DNA of 64,000 bases from Parapristionchus giblindavisi (Eukaryota > Nematoda > Chromadorea > Rhabditida > Diplogasteridae): assembly GCA_943737045.1 (NCBI GenBank), contig CALSFV010000251.1:556001-620000 (forward strand), written 5' to 3'. The notes under the pieces were generated by a model. It was not told where the DNA came from and made no database searches. It saw only the letters and a program-made list of their open reading frames with translations. The translations under genes were made by a program, and so were the position numbers. Below, in pieces: positions 28,390-39,998 of this stretch (within the stretch, counting starts at the first letter, position 1; each line of letters starts with the position of its first letter).

Positions 28390-30886
28390 CCGTCACGATA
28401 CAACAAGTCTTATCGAGTTGTGTTGCACACGACAAAAACATTGCACTTGCGTTGCACATTGTACTTGATATTCATGGACAACACTTTCATATTACTGGCG
28501 TAAAATTTACACTATTTAATTTACACTACTTTTCTTTGTTCTAAAAATTGTCAAATTTGAATTTTTGAAGTCCACACCAGGACCCAAATTTGAATGAAAC
28601 TGTGGTTGCTTAAAGAACTTCCTAAAATACTTTGACAGAATCGAGTTCAAAGTTGGTCAATTGGTTACAACTGGACCCAGAATTTGATGAATTATACAGC
28701 TAAAAAGAACAACGAGAGAACGAAACTTTTTTTTAAATTCTAGACAAGTCTTTCAAGAGCCGTATTATCTTATTATGAGGGGAGAAAAATTGAACATTTC
28801 AACAGTTTACAATGGTTCTACAATGGAATAATATTTACATGGAATTCGCCTTCAATTATAACTAGTCTGGCAGTGATCGTGCACAGGACTTCATGCGCCT
28901 TGTGCCTTATATGGTTCGCAGTAAATTATGCATTTATCCAGTACGTGACCCAACTTGAGATATGCATTACGCATAATAATATTTATTATTATTATTATAA
29001 ATTCGTCTTCGTCATCTTTATTCATCTAATTTTAAGGAAAATTTGAGAGAAAATGTTTCCTGGTTGTAGGATAGAAACAAACGAATCAGTAATGACCAGA
29101 GTCATGATATCAACCCCGAACTTCGTTGTGGCGAGACGAAACTTTCAGAAATTTACTGCTAAGTTTTTCTCGAAAATTGAATTTTAGAAGAAAAATTGTA
29201 AACTTCTTCAAATTCCAGAAATCTACGTAAAACCACGAATACTTGATAAACATAATGCATGAGCCTCGTTAAGATTTCGAAATTTACCCCATTCATCTTG
29301 ACAAGATACGTTAATTGCATTCTATTTCAAGATTTTGCAATCTCGCGAGCCGGGCCAACCCAACCATTGTGGAACGCTATTTCACCTCTTTGCTGATATA
29401 TCCAGCGGTTCCAAACCGTTTTGGTACCGAGTACCAACGATGACAATGGTATTTCATATGCCAAAGAAGGACTAAAACCACTAATAAATATCTGTGTCTA
29501 GCCGGCGTCATTGCTCAGTTCTTACAGAATCAAGTGGTAACATTAACAGAGAAAGTGTTAACAAAAATTTATTCAAATTAATCAAGAGCATGTACAGTAC
29601 TGTAGTAGAGCGGATCCGTGCTTTAAAACAGACAAATGAGAATGGGTTAAGGGGATGGGATAAGACGATTTCGGCCACCGCCCTGAAAACTTCCCCACTC
29701 AACATACGCCCTTCTATGATGGAGAGCTGCTGGAGAATGAGAAAGAGCAGGACGAGATCCAGACAATATAACTAACTACGGCTTAAAAAAAGAATGGCTT
29801 AAAGGGTGGGCCAAGAAAATAGCAAAGTAAACCAAGAAGATATCAGAGCCATGAAAAAAGCCATCCTGATCTTTTCCTGAAATGGTAACCGTTAAGATTA
29901 GTGGACTTAAGAATAAGGTTATGGTCTTAAGATTAGTGGACTTAAGATTAAGGTCTTAAGGTCTAAGAACCCTAACAAGTCTCCAAACTATAAATAACTT
30001 ACTTGAGAAAAGAGGACGAATGAGCTTGCGAAAGTGAAGAAAGGGGTCCCTTTTATACACTCAATTAAGAATTATGAATATGCCAGAACATAATTGGACT
30101 CATTCAAATCGAATTTCATTGTTTGTAATGTCTCAATTGGTCCTAATCTCGTTTGCATAACACAATTATAGTGATCACAGACAACAAAGACTTTTCGTGA
30201 CGTGTAATATTAATTTTAAACTAGTTTAAAAATCCACACAACGTCCATCCAAAGCTGATTGGAAGCTATCCCATCTGGAATCAGTCATAGTAAACCCTTA
30301 CAGTAACCATTCTACAGTAGCTACAGTAACCATTACACAGTATCCACCGTATCTATATCACAGTAAATACCTTAACAGGGGCAGGGGCTCACAGAGAACA
30401 GAGAGATCTCAGATAGAGATCACAGAGACAGAGAGAGAGAATGATGGAGACAAAAGATGGAAAAAAACGACGAGAGGGATCCCTCTCGTCTGAGCTGCGA
30501 TTAGCACACGTTTCACGTTTCGTTCACACACGTTTCGGAACCGAGATTTCGGAACCGCGTGGTCGGTTTCTGCTTAAACATGCACAAACAGCAAAATAGA
30601 AGAGGACTATTTTGTTTGGCTTTCTCGCATCACAGTCTCGCAATGTGTTGGCCAACTTCTTCAAGTCCCAGCCCAGCTTTTCCTTGCTTTATTGGATCTA
30701 CAGATTGCTCGATAAAAAGCGCAAAACTATTTCCAAGTTGAGCCGGCGTTTTTACATTGTGTGGCTGATAAATAAGTTTGCACTAATCAAAATTCTCTTC
30801 AAAATTCACGAAAAGAGAGGCAAAAGCGGCGAGAGTGTGTTTAAAACTAGGAGATTTTCGCAACATTTATATCTACAAGCTATATC
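28390..30886. other. Gene-poor intergenic stretch
   Basis: 28500-28770 is homologous to 63400-63660 downstream of the truncated MSP. The remainder has a TTAAGATT repeat near 29890-29965 and a purine-rich GAGA tract near 30390-30450. A 93-residue open frame at 29494-29775 is unsupported. Confidence 0.4.
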
Positions 30887-31757
30887 TTTTTATTTATAAG
30901 CTGCTTTATATAGAAAAATTCCAAACTTTCTATGATAAATTAGTTCAGACAAAGGTAGATAATGACCCAATAATGAGACAAATGAGATGATAATGAGACA
31001 AAGGTAGATGATGATGACCCATTAATGGTTTTGTTTTAGACGAGAGGCAGGTAAATTATTCAATGTACGACCTCGCAAGACGACCACGACATCTGATCGT
31101 CTGATTACCTGCATCTCGAAGGAGAAACTGAGGCTCACTACAATGGACATCGTTTCGTTCTGACTCGTTTCGGGTTTTCATAATCACATGGTAAAGGTAA
31201 AGGTACAACCCGTTATTCAAGGCACACGAAGTCCTGCGGGTGATCACTGCTAGACCAGTGATAATTCAAGGCCAATTCTGTCCGGAGGGCCTAACCTCTT
31301 CTTCGGACATTCTTTGCGTTTGTCATGGTTGTGAGGGTTCGTCTCTCGTTCGTCTCTTCTTCTCTCACCGAATCAAGATCTACATCGCAAAAGGATCCCT
31401 TCCCAGAAGACACTTGGCAAGTCAGGGATGGATGGTACGCCTACAATAAAAGCCACTATGGACGAAGTTTGAACGAGATCTTCGTGGGTTGCTTCATTTT
31501 TTCCCAATTGTTATATTTCTGGATTCTCTCACCACTCGCTATTCAAAAGGTCAAAGAGTAGCGGCTTGGATGCTGAACAAGTTCCTCAATAGCGGATCAT
31601 AAGAAGATGAAAGAAGAATAATTTAAAGAAAGAAGATCTCCTTTTATGAAACTTCAGATACAGTGAAAACACTGTTTAGTTAATCTTGATAAAGTGTATT
31701 ACTGTACTGTAATCACATGAAAGCATTTCGACAAAAATAAAATCAGCAAAAGATATT

Positions 31758-31829
31758 TGCGGCAAGGAGGATCGAACCCCTGACAGCCAAGAGTAAACGG
31801 CGAGCTTATCCACTACACTAACCAGCTAG
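31758..31829 (-). pseudogene. Degenerate tRNA-like sequence
   Basis: Copy of 4805-4876 with a G:T pair in the T stem. B box GGTTCGATCC is intact and the acceptor stem is not formed. Confidence 0.42.
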
Positions 31830-32083
31830 TTGTTGTAATGTTGATAGATGAGTCCATCAACCAATCCGTATGGATTGTGTATGAAACTACACGAATGTCC
31901 CCAATATACCATTGCAGATCGATGTCTGAACACTATTGTTCTATGATCTCTGATTTTTGATCTTTGATCTCTGATATTTGGGGGCGTATGTAAGAGTGAT
32001 CAATATTTGATAAGATGATAAACGATTGTTCTATTATTATTATCGGACGAAAGGACGGGCAATTGCTTTCTGTTGTCTTTTAG

Positions 32084-32157
32084 GTCACTGTCATGGGTTC
32101 AATGGCAAACAATTACACGGATGATGATCTCTGTGTCATGATTGATCATCTGCACAG
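32084..32157 (+). CDS. Exon-like fragment X1, second copy
   Basis: Identical in length, splice signals and reading to 5131-5204. The neighbouring position near 32388 is the empty site of the element found at 5439-5865. Confidence 0.42.
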
Positions 32158-33057
32158 GTAATTAAATTAATAATATTAATAGATGTACAAGTATAGGTAA
32201 TGGAGGGCAGCCTCATATGGCATATATAAATATGGTAAATATGGTAATATGGTAAATATGGATACGCCATTAATCAATAATCACTTTCGCACCTCTCGAA
32301 ACTGAAATTGATCATACGTAATTTCGACAAATCGTGGAACTTTTTCTAGCTCTAAAGTTGGTTGTAAGAAGTAAGGTCGAGTCGTGAAAAGTGTATGTTC
32401 GTATTTACACAAATCAGTAATGGAAACCATCATAATTTATCCCAACTATCCTGTCACGATGCTTGCTGACCGTTTTGAAGCAAATTTGGTACGGTGGAGG
32501 ATACGATAGGTGGGTTACGGTAGCTGAAAACATTTTAGAAAAAATGTCATGCCAAAGAGCGGCAAAGCTCGGATTTTCATCGCAAGTTTGAAAATCAGTT
32601 TGCATTTTAAAAATCGAGAAAAAAATGGACAGCCATATTCTTTTTTTCAAATACAATTACTCGTACTCGTGGCCACAATATGAAACTAAGAACCTATCGA
32701 TCATCTACTTCTCAATATCTTTCATTTATTAGTAATCGAATTGTACCAGTATGGAACTCTTTTGAAAATCATATAGTAGCTATACCAAACCCTATCACTT
32801 TTTGTTGTTTCGTTCGAAAGCTCTGGCTGTGATCAAGTAATTGCAGTGGATACACCATTTCTTCATATTTTATTTTCACGTTTTCATCTTTCTAATTGTT
32901 TGTCACATTAGCAATCTCTCTCTAAGAAATGATAAAATATTATTATATTATATGTTTTGTAACGATTTTCTCAGAATTTTTCAATCTATCTCCGGTTTTG
33001 TAGTTGCGAATACGTCTCTCTGTTGCACATAACATATCAAAACATTGGGGTCCTATC

Positions 33058-34146
33058 TGCCCGGGAAAATGTCTTCAATTATAATAAGTATGTAACGATA
33101 ATATACTTTGTGAGATAAAAAAGTTAAGAGAACTGTGCAACACTAGCGTCGTTCTTTCAGTGGGACGGCACCGAGCCTCAAGTGATTTCTGCCCTCTATT
33201 GAAGCATGCCCAATCGGATCTTCGGTCGAATCTCAAGGAAGGACCATAACATTGGTTACTAACCAGTTGTTATGTCCCGTTAAAATTTCGGAAATTCATT
33301 ATTATCTCGTTGACCGGGAAATGAAATTTCCTCATACGTGGACTACCTTAGTTATCCAAGGAGTGGATACAAATGATACATACAATGCCTTATCCCCTAC
33401 ACCCCTTTTTATTCACCATAGTAATTTAAGAGAGTCTTGTATCTTCATTATTTATTTTTGTTCACATTTCACATTGTTCTCGTTGCGCCCACGGGCGTAG
33501 ATAATATATATAATATATATGCCTCTTTTGATTTCCATTCAAAGTTCGACCAGAATCCCAAAATTTTAGGGGTGTCATATCATTATGTCCCGCACTGTAT
33601 CAGTATGCCTTGATCCCATGGAGTTTCTGAGCTTGGAAAAGTGGACTTGTAAGTATACTTCAAGTCAGTTACCTTTTCCAAGTAGAGTTTTGAAATATCA
33701 TAGTAGAACCATTGCTAAAATATGAATAATGCCCAACACAGTGATTGAAATGAGTTTCAATGAGCAATGAAATCTATATTTTGAACCCTTTCCGACAATC
33801 TAGTGTTGACTTTCCCTTGAACCCATACACTATGTATTTATTGAACATTTAATTTAAGTAATGCTAATAGTGATCATATATTTTCGTTTTTTTTGTTTTT
33901 TTTTAATTTAGAAAATTCGTTATTTTCCGCTTAAAATCGTCATTTTTAGCATAGTTTCGAATCAAGAGACTGAAAATGCCCCATATATTGTGGGTCAATC
34001 CTCGCATTGCGAGGGTATGAAAATGTATAATAGTGATGGTGCTCTCTCACCTCTACATTCATTCATCTAATGTTTCACACGTTTAAACATTTTTTAAAAA
34101 TTTATGGTGGATCAATTATGATTAGATCTGCGTAGTAGAGGGGAGT
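33058..34146. other. Spacer of the large palindrome
   Basis: No gene is seen. 33385-33515 resembles the insertion at 12384-12557, sharing the GGGCGTAGATAA terminus. 33797-34146 is homologous to 6621-6960 and 9505-9900. Confidence 0.5.
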
Positions 34147-35046
34147 GATAGGACCCCAATGTTTTGATATGTTATGTGCAACAGAGAGACGTATTCGCAA
34201 CTACAAAACCGGAGATAGATTGAAAAATTCTGAGAAAATCGTTACAAAACATATAATATAATAATATTTTATCATTTCTTAGAGAGAGATTGCTAATGTG
34301 ACAAACAATTAGAAAGATGAAAACGTGAAAATAAAATATGAAGAAATGGTGTATCCACTGCAATTACTTGATCACAGCCAGAGCTTTCGAACGAAACAAC
34401 AAAAAGTGATAGGGTTTTGCATAGCTACTATATGATTTTCAAAAGAGTTCCATACTGGTACAATTCGATTACTAATAAATGAAAGATATTGAGAAGTAGA
34501 TGATCGATAGGTTCTTAGTTTCATATTGTGGCCACGAGTACGAGTAATTGTATTTGAAAAAAAGAATATGGCTGTCCATTTTTTTCTCGATTTTTAAAAT
34601 GCAAACTGATTTTCAAACTTGCGATGAAAATCCGAGCTTTGCCGCTCTTTGGCATGACATTTTTTCTAAAATGTTTTCAGCTGCCGTAACCCACCTATCG
34701 TATCCTCCACCGTACCAAATTTGCTTCAAAACGGTCAGCAAGCATCGTGACAGGATAGTTGGGATAAATTATGATGGTTTCCATTACTGATTTGTGTAAA
34801 TACGAACATACACTTTTCACGACTCGACCTTACTTCTTACAACCAACTTTAGAGCTAGAAAAAGTTCCACGATTTGTCGAAATTACGTATCATCAATTTC
34901 AGTTTCGAGAGGTGCGAAAGTGATTATTGATTAATGGCGTATCCATATTTACCATATTACCATATTTACCATATTTATATATGCCATATGAGGCTGCCCT
35001 CCATTACCTATACTTGTACATCTATTAATATTATTAATTTAATTAC

Positions 35047-35120
35047 CTGTGCAGATGATCAATCATGACACAGAGATCATCATCCGTGTAATTGTTTGCC
35101 ATTGAACCCATGACAGTGGC
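35047..35120 (-). CDS. Exon-like fragment X1, inverted copy
   Basis: Same 74-nt exon-like block as 5131-5204, with acceptor CTTTTAG and donor GTAATT; first codon is GCC (A) instead of GTC (V). Confidence 0.42.
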
Positions 35121-35522
35121 CTAAAAGACAACAGAAATCAATTGCCCGTCCTTTCGTCCGATAATAATAATAGAACAATCGTTTATCATCTTAACAAATA
35201 CGTCGATTGATCACTCTTGCATACGCTCCCAAATATCATAGATCAAAGATAAAAAATCAGAGATCATAGATCAAATATCAGAGATCAAAGATCAAAAATC
35301 AGAGATCAAAGATCAAAAATCAGAGATCATAGATCAAATATCAGAGATCAAAGATCAAAAATCAGAGATCAAAGATCAATAGTGTTCAGACATCGATCTG
35401 CAATGGTATATGTATAGAGATAGAGACTAAAGGGATAAATTTTTGATTGGGAACATTCGTGTAGTTTCATACACAATCCATACGGATTGGTTGATGGACT
35501 CATCTATCAACATTACATTAAC

Positions 35523-35594
35523 TAGCTGGTTAGTGTAGTGGATAAGCTCGCCGTTTACTCTTGGCTGTCAGGGGTTCGATCCTCCTTGCCGCAA
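35523..35594 (+). pseudogene. Degenerate tRNA-like sequence
   Basis: Plus-strand copy of the tRNA-like unit with TAGTG duplicated in the D arm, GGTTCGATCC B box and an unpaired acceptor. Confidence 0.42.
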
Positions 35595-36454
35595 ATATCT
35601 TTTGCTGATTTTATTTTTGTCGAAATGTTTTCATGTGATTACAGTACTGTAATACACTTTATCAAGATTAACTAAGCAGTGTTTTCACTGTATCTGAAGT
35701 GTCATAAAAGGAGATCTTCTTTCTTTAAATTCTTCTTCTTTCATCTCCTTATGATCCGCTATTGAGGAACTTGTTCAGCATCCAAGCCGCTACTCTTTGA
35801 CCTTTTGAATAGCGAGTGGTGAGAGAATCCAGAAATATAACAATTGGGAAAAAATGAAGCAACCCACGAAGATCTCGTTCAAACTTCGTCCATAGTGGCT
35901 TTTATTGTAGGCGTGCCATCCATCCCTGACTTGCCAAGTGTCTTCTGGGAAGGGATCCTTTTGCGATGTAGATCTTGATTCGGTGAGAGAAGAAGAGACG
36001 AACGAGAGACGAACCCTCACAACCATGACAAACGCAAAGAATGTCCGAAGAAGAGGTTAGGCCCTCCGGACAGAATTGGCCTTGAATTATCACTGGTCTA
36101 GCAGTGATCACCCGCAGGACTTCGTGTGCCTTGAATAACGGGTTGTACCTTTACCTTTACCATGTGATTATGAAAACCCGAAACGAGTCAGAACGAAACG
36201 ATGTCAATTGTAGTGAGCCTCAGTTTCTCCTTCGAGATGCAGGTAATCAGACGATCAGATGTCGTGGTCGTCTAGCGAGGTCGTACATTGAATAATTTAC
36301 CTGCCTCTCGTCTAAAACAAAATCATTATCATCATCATCATCATCATCTTTGTCTCATTATCATCTCATTTGTCTCATTCTACCTTTGTCTGAACTAATT
36401 TATCATAGAAAGTTTGGAATTTTTCTATATAAAGCAGCTTATAAATAAAATGAT

Positions 36455-36668
36455 GCCCCTGCCCCTGCCCCTGCCCCCGCCCCCGCCCCCGCCCCCGCCC
36501 CCGCCCCCGCCCCCGCCCCCGCCCCCGCCCCCGCCCCCGCCCCCGCCCCCGCCCCCGCCCCCGCCCCCGCCCCCGCCCCCGCCCCCGCCCCGCCCCCGCC
36601 CCCGCCCCCGCCCCCGCCCCCGCCCCCCCCCCGCCCCCGCCCCCGCCCCCGCCCCCGCCCCCGCCCCC
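36455..36668. repeat. (CCCCCG)n hexanucleotide array
   Basis: About 35 units of CCCCCG, grading from CCCCTG at the left edge and interrupted twice. The complementary strand is a run of G5C, able in principle to form G-quadruplexes. It lies exactly between the palindrome end and a repeated 435-bp segment. Not the nematode telomere repeat TTAGGC. Confidence 0.97.
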
Positions 36669-37104
36669 CTGATCACTCTTGCATACGCTCCCAAATATCA
36701 TAGATCAAAGATAAAAAATCAGAGATCATAGATCAAATATCAGAGATCAAAGATCAAAAATCAGAGATCAAAGATCAAAAATCAGAGATCATAGATCAAA
36801 GATCAGAGATCAAAGATCAAAAATCAGAGATCAAAGATCAATAGTGTTCAGACATCGATCTGCAATGGTATATGTATAGAGATAGAGACTAAAGGGAGAA
36901 ATTTTTGATTGGGAACATTCGTGTAGTTTCATACACAATCCATACGGATTGGTTGATGGACTCATCTATCAACATTACATTAACTAGCTGGTTAGTGTAG
37001 TGGATAAGCTCGCCGTTTACTCTTGGCTGTCAGGGGTTCGATCCTCCTTGCCGCAAATATCTTTTGCTGATTTTATTTTTGTCGAAATGTTTTCATGTGA
37101 TTAA
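36669..37104. repeat. Direct repeat of 35209-35640
   Basis: The segment repeats, 1.45 kb downstream, the part of the palindrome arm with the GATCAAAGATCA tract and tRNA-like sequence. It is then cut abruptly at GTGATT, where foldback-element sequence begins. Confidence 0.85.
36984..37055 (+). pseudogene. Degenerate tRNA-like sequence
   Basis: Fourth copy, same as 35523-35594. Confidence 0.42.
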
Positions 37105-37237
37105 CTTCCACGGGACCGGTGAACTTCCACGGGACCGGTGAACTTCCACGGGACCGGTGAACTTCCACGGGACCGGTAAACTTCCACGGGACCGGTAAAC
37201 TTTCATGGGACCCGTAAAGTAGAACAGAGCCGCATCA
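37105..37237. mobile_element. Truncated right arm of FoldBack-like element
   Basis: Six to seven 19-bp units (ACTTCCACGGGACCGGTGA) plus the terminal GTAAAGTAGAACAGAGCC, matching 9153-9286. The left arm and spacer are missing. It marks the start of duplication unit 2. Confidence 0.85.
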
Positions 37238-38285
37238 TGATGATGTCGTCCGACTCGATGGTGTCGTCCTCGATACCCGACAGATCATGATTGAGTGATC
37301 TCTGATCTTTGATCTTTGATCTCTGGGGAGACGAGGGAAAGTATGCGGTAGTATCCGGATATCATATAATTATGAATTATGCCTAACCCAGTGATTGAAA
37401 TGAGTTTCAATGAGCAATGAAATCTATATTTTGAACCCTTTCCGACAATCTAATGTTGACTTTCCCTTGAACCCATACACTATGTATTTATTGAACATTG
37501 AATTTAAGTAATGCAAATAGTGATCATACATTTTCAGTGCCCTCGCCACTGTTTTTTTATAGTGGGCCGATTTTCGAGATATGGTAGGTTAATTTAGAAA
37601 ATTCGTTATTTTCCGCTTAAAATCGTCATTTTTAGCATATTTTCGAATCAAGAGGCTGAAAATGAGCCATATATAGTGGGTCAATCCTCGCATTCCGAGG
37701 GTATGGCAATGTATAATAGTGATGATGCTCTCTCACCTCTTCATTCGTTCATTTAATGTTTCACACGTTTAAAAATTTTTTAAAAATTTATGGAGGATCA
37801 ATTATGATTAGATCTGCGTAGTAGAGGGGAGTAGATGGTAGTAGTAGGGGAAGGAATAAGGTTAGGTATCACTTGTGATCGCTAACCTTATTCCTGGTAG
37901 TCCTGCAGGGGGATTCGACGACGAAAGGAGGGGGTGGTAGTACGTGATATGGCTAATAATAATAATGACAATAATATTTATCCTGTCAGCGTATTATATG
38001 CAAAATGGGGCCAAAACTCGGACTCGCCTCGGAGAGAATAGAAAAAGCTTCGCAATTTTTGTCATGATATAGATATTGAATTTTTTTCTTTGTAAAGTCG
38101 AAAAGGTTGTGGACAGGATGGAAGTTTATTTCTCAAAAGTTTCGTCGATTTTCACCTTCATTAGTTGAATTTACTACCTCAAACATGGGTAAATAAACCG
38201 AATCATTGTGCCTTGCTTGATTTGAAAAGTAAATAAATAAATAAAATTAAATATCGATTATTACCCCCAATTCTATATCTTCTAG

Positions 38286-38391
38286 GCACGAGTCGACCGG
38301 AGCAGAGACGTCTGCGGAAGGAGTACGCAAAGATCTTTCCCAAGGTGTTCGGCAACCTGAAGTAGGCCTTCACGGGAGACGATAATAAGAG
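38286..38391 (+). pseudogene. X2 exon copy with in-frame stop, second copy
   Basis: Same TAG and 6-nt deletion as 10462-10567. Confidence 0.6.
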
Positions 38392-39998
38392 GTGTGATCT
38401 TTGGTCGTTGATCTTTGATCTTTGAACTTTGATCTTTGAAGTTTGATACTTATGGGAACCAGACATATAGACTCTTGCCGGAGGTCGAACCATCGTCATA
38501 TCGATCCGAAGACCGACGCGATATCCAGTAGGTTAATCGATTATATTAATTTATTATTTTTTCATGGCAGAAACGATTGTCAAAGGCATCAATGTCAAAT
38601 ATAGTAAATGATCTCGCCCACACAGTTTCGTCGCATTCTTCTTCAGCAAGTACATTTTATACGCACAATAGCTCAACTTTACTAACAAAAGTCAACCACA
38701 TTATTACCCATAAGGTTACTTGGGCGCATTTTTAAAAAAAATATTCCCCCACTACTGATTACATTGCCTTGACAAAAACATTTCGTACATACTGTTTTCT
38801 GTGGAAACCGGGGCACACTGACGTCCACATATATTTATTCACTCAGACAGTGGTCATTCAGCACGGAAAATTGACGTTTAAAGACTTATTAAAAGTGATA
38901 TAATAAGGGAATGAGGCAATTAGCGTCTAGTGGATATAGAGATCAAAGATCAAAGAATGAGAAATGTATGAAATATTGATTGATACAAATAAGAAGAGGT
39001 GATAGTGATATGCGATCAGGATTGAGGCGATAATTTGAAACTCTCCACTCTGTTACACTCTCGCTTCCTTTGTCTACGAGAGAGAGAGAGTTGCCAGAGC
39101 GGATTGTTTCAAAATAGGAGGTTTAGGAAGGATGAACTTTAGGGGAATTTTAAAGGGGAACTTTAAGTGAGATTATGTTACTGTAAGATATTCGAGGTAT
39201 AATGAAAATATCTACTATGAGTAGAATTAAATGTTTATCACAAATACGGATCGACTTTGGACACCGTAAGCTTGACAATCTTAAACTGCCGACTCAATCG
39301 ACAAACTGTTATACTGCTGGCTTATTACACCGGCTCTCAACATTTGTCGGTACTGCAAGTTGTGCTGACGCATTCTGAAAATTTCCATTTTGATAAATGT
39401 TTCTAAAATGAATTTTGAAAATTAAAAATATTAAATAAAAAAAACGCTAGTAAGGTACCGTCTTTGATTCAACTGCAGGATCACCAGTAGAATGTTCTCT
39501 CGGTGTATTCAAGGCAGCGCCGATTTTTGATTGACCTTTCGAGGTCTTACTGAAAAAGCAATCGATGTATCAGAAATTACATATTTATATTTATATTTGA
39601 CACGTTCGAATTCAAGAAAGTCTGATTTCCAGAAAAAAATCAATTTTGTCTCGAATCAGTAATTTTCATGATCCTCGAATGTGGAATTCGCATGAAACAA
39701 CGCTATAAAGTAAAAGTATCGTTTCAAGAAATATTTAAATTTTATCAAATACATAGTGTTCTTTGCTCTTGTCAGATAACGTCCCACGTAATTCAAAAAT
39801 GTTTTTGTCTAAGGAAAGCATTGCTTGAACAAATTACATAGTAACCTTCGCGCGCTCCGACTAATCCATAACCCGAACTAATCAATATATTCTATGCAAT
39901 CTGCATGCTATACAATAAAAATAGAGTACATGTGCATGCTTTTCATACTACACTTCACACTATTTGTGATGATTAAGAAGTTACTATTATTATTATTA
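38392..39998. other. 3' flank of EGF gene copy 2, no gene seen
   Basis: Homologous to 10568-12046 with a roughly 115-bp extra block at about 39608-39725. Contains a foldback repeat near 39030-39115. Confidence 0.4.

Larger units (their letters stand above)
30887..33057. repeat. Left arm of large inverted repeat
   Basis: About 2.17 kb matches the reverse complement of 34147-36450 at very high identity. It includes a tRNA-like sequence and X1. 31546-33057 also matches 4587-6541. No other gene found. Confidence 0.9.
34147..36450. repeat. Right arm of large inverted repeat
   Basis: Reverse complement of 30887-33057. It is longer because of an expanded GATCAAAGATCA tract at about 35235-35390. 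Contains X1 on the minus strand and a tRNA-like sequence on the plus strand. Confidence 0.9.

Noticed and set aside
29494..29775. 93-codon frame with LIKSMYSTVVERIR, faintly like reverse transcriptase
   Set aside because: Only a few residues fit, no catalytic motif and no second copy; not enough for a call.
36455..36668. Telomeric repeat
   Set aside because: The unit is CCCCCG, not TTAGGC/GCCTAA, and the array is internal.
36375..36731. Polyproline, poly-GRGRG and polyglycine frames
   Set aside because: All are frames of the CCCCCG array.
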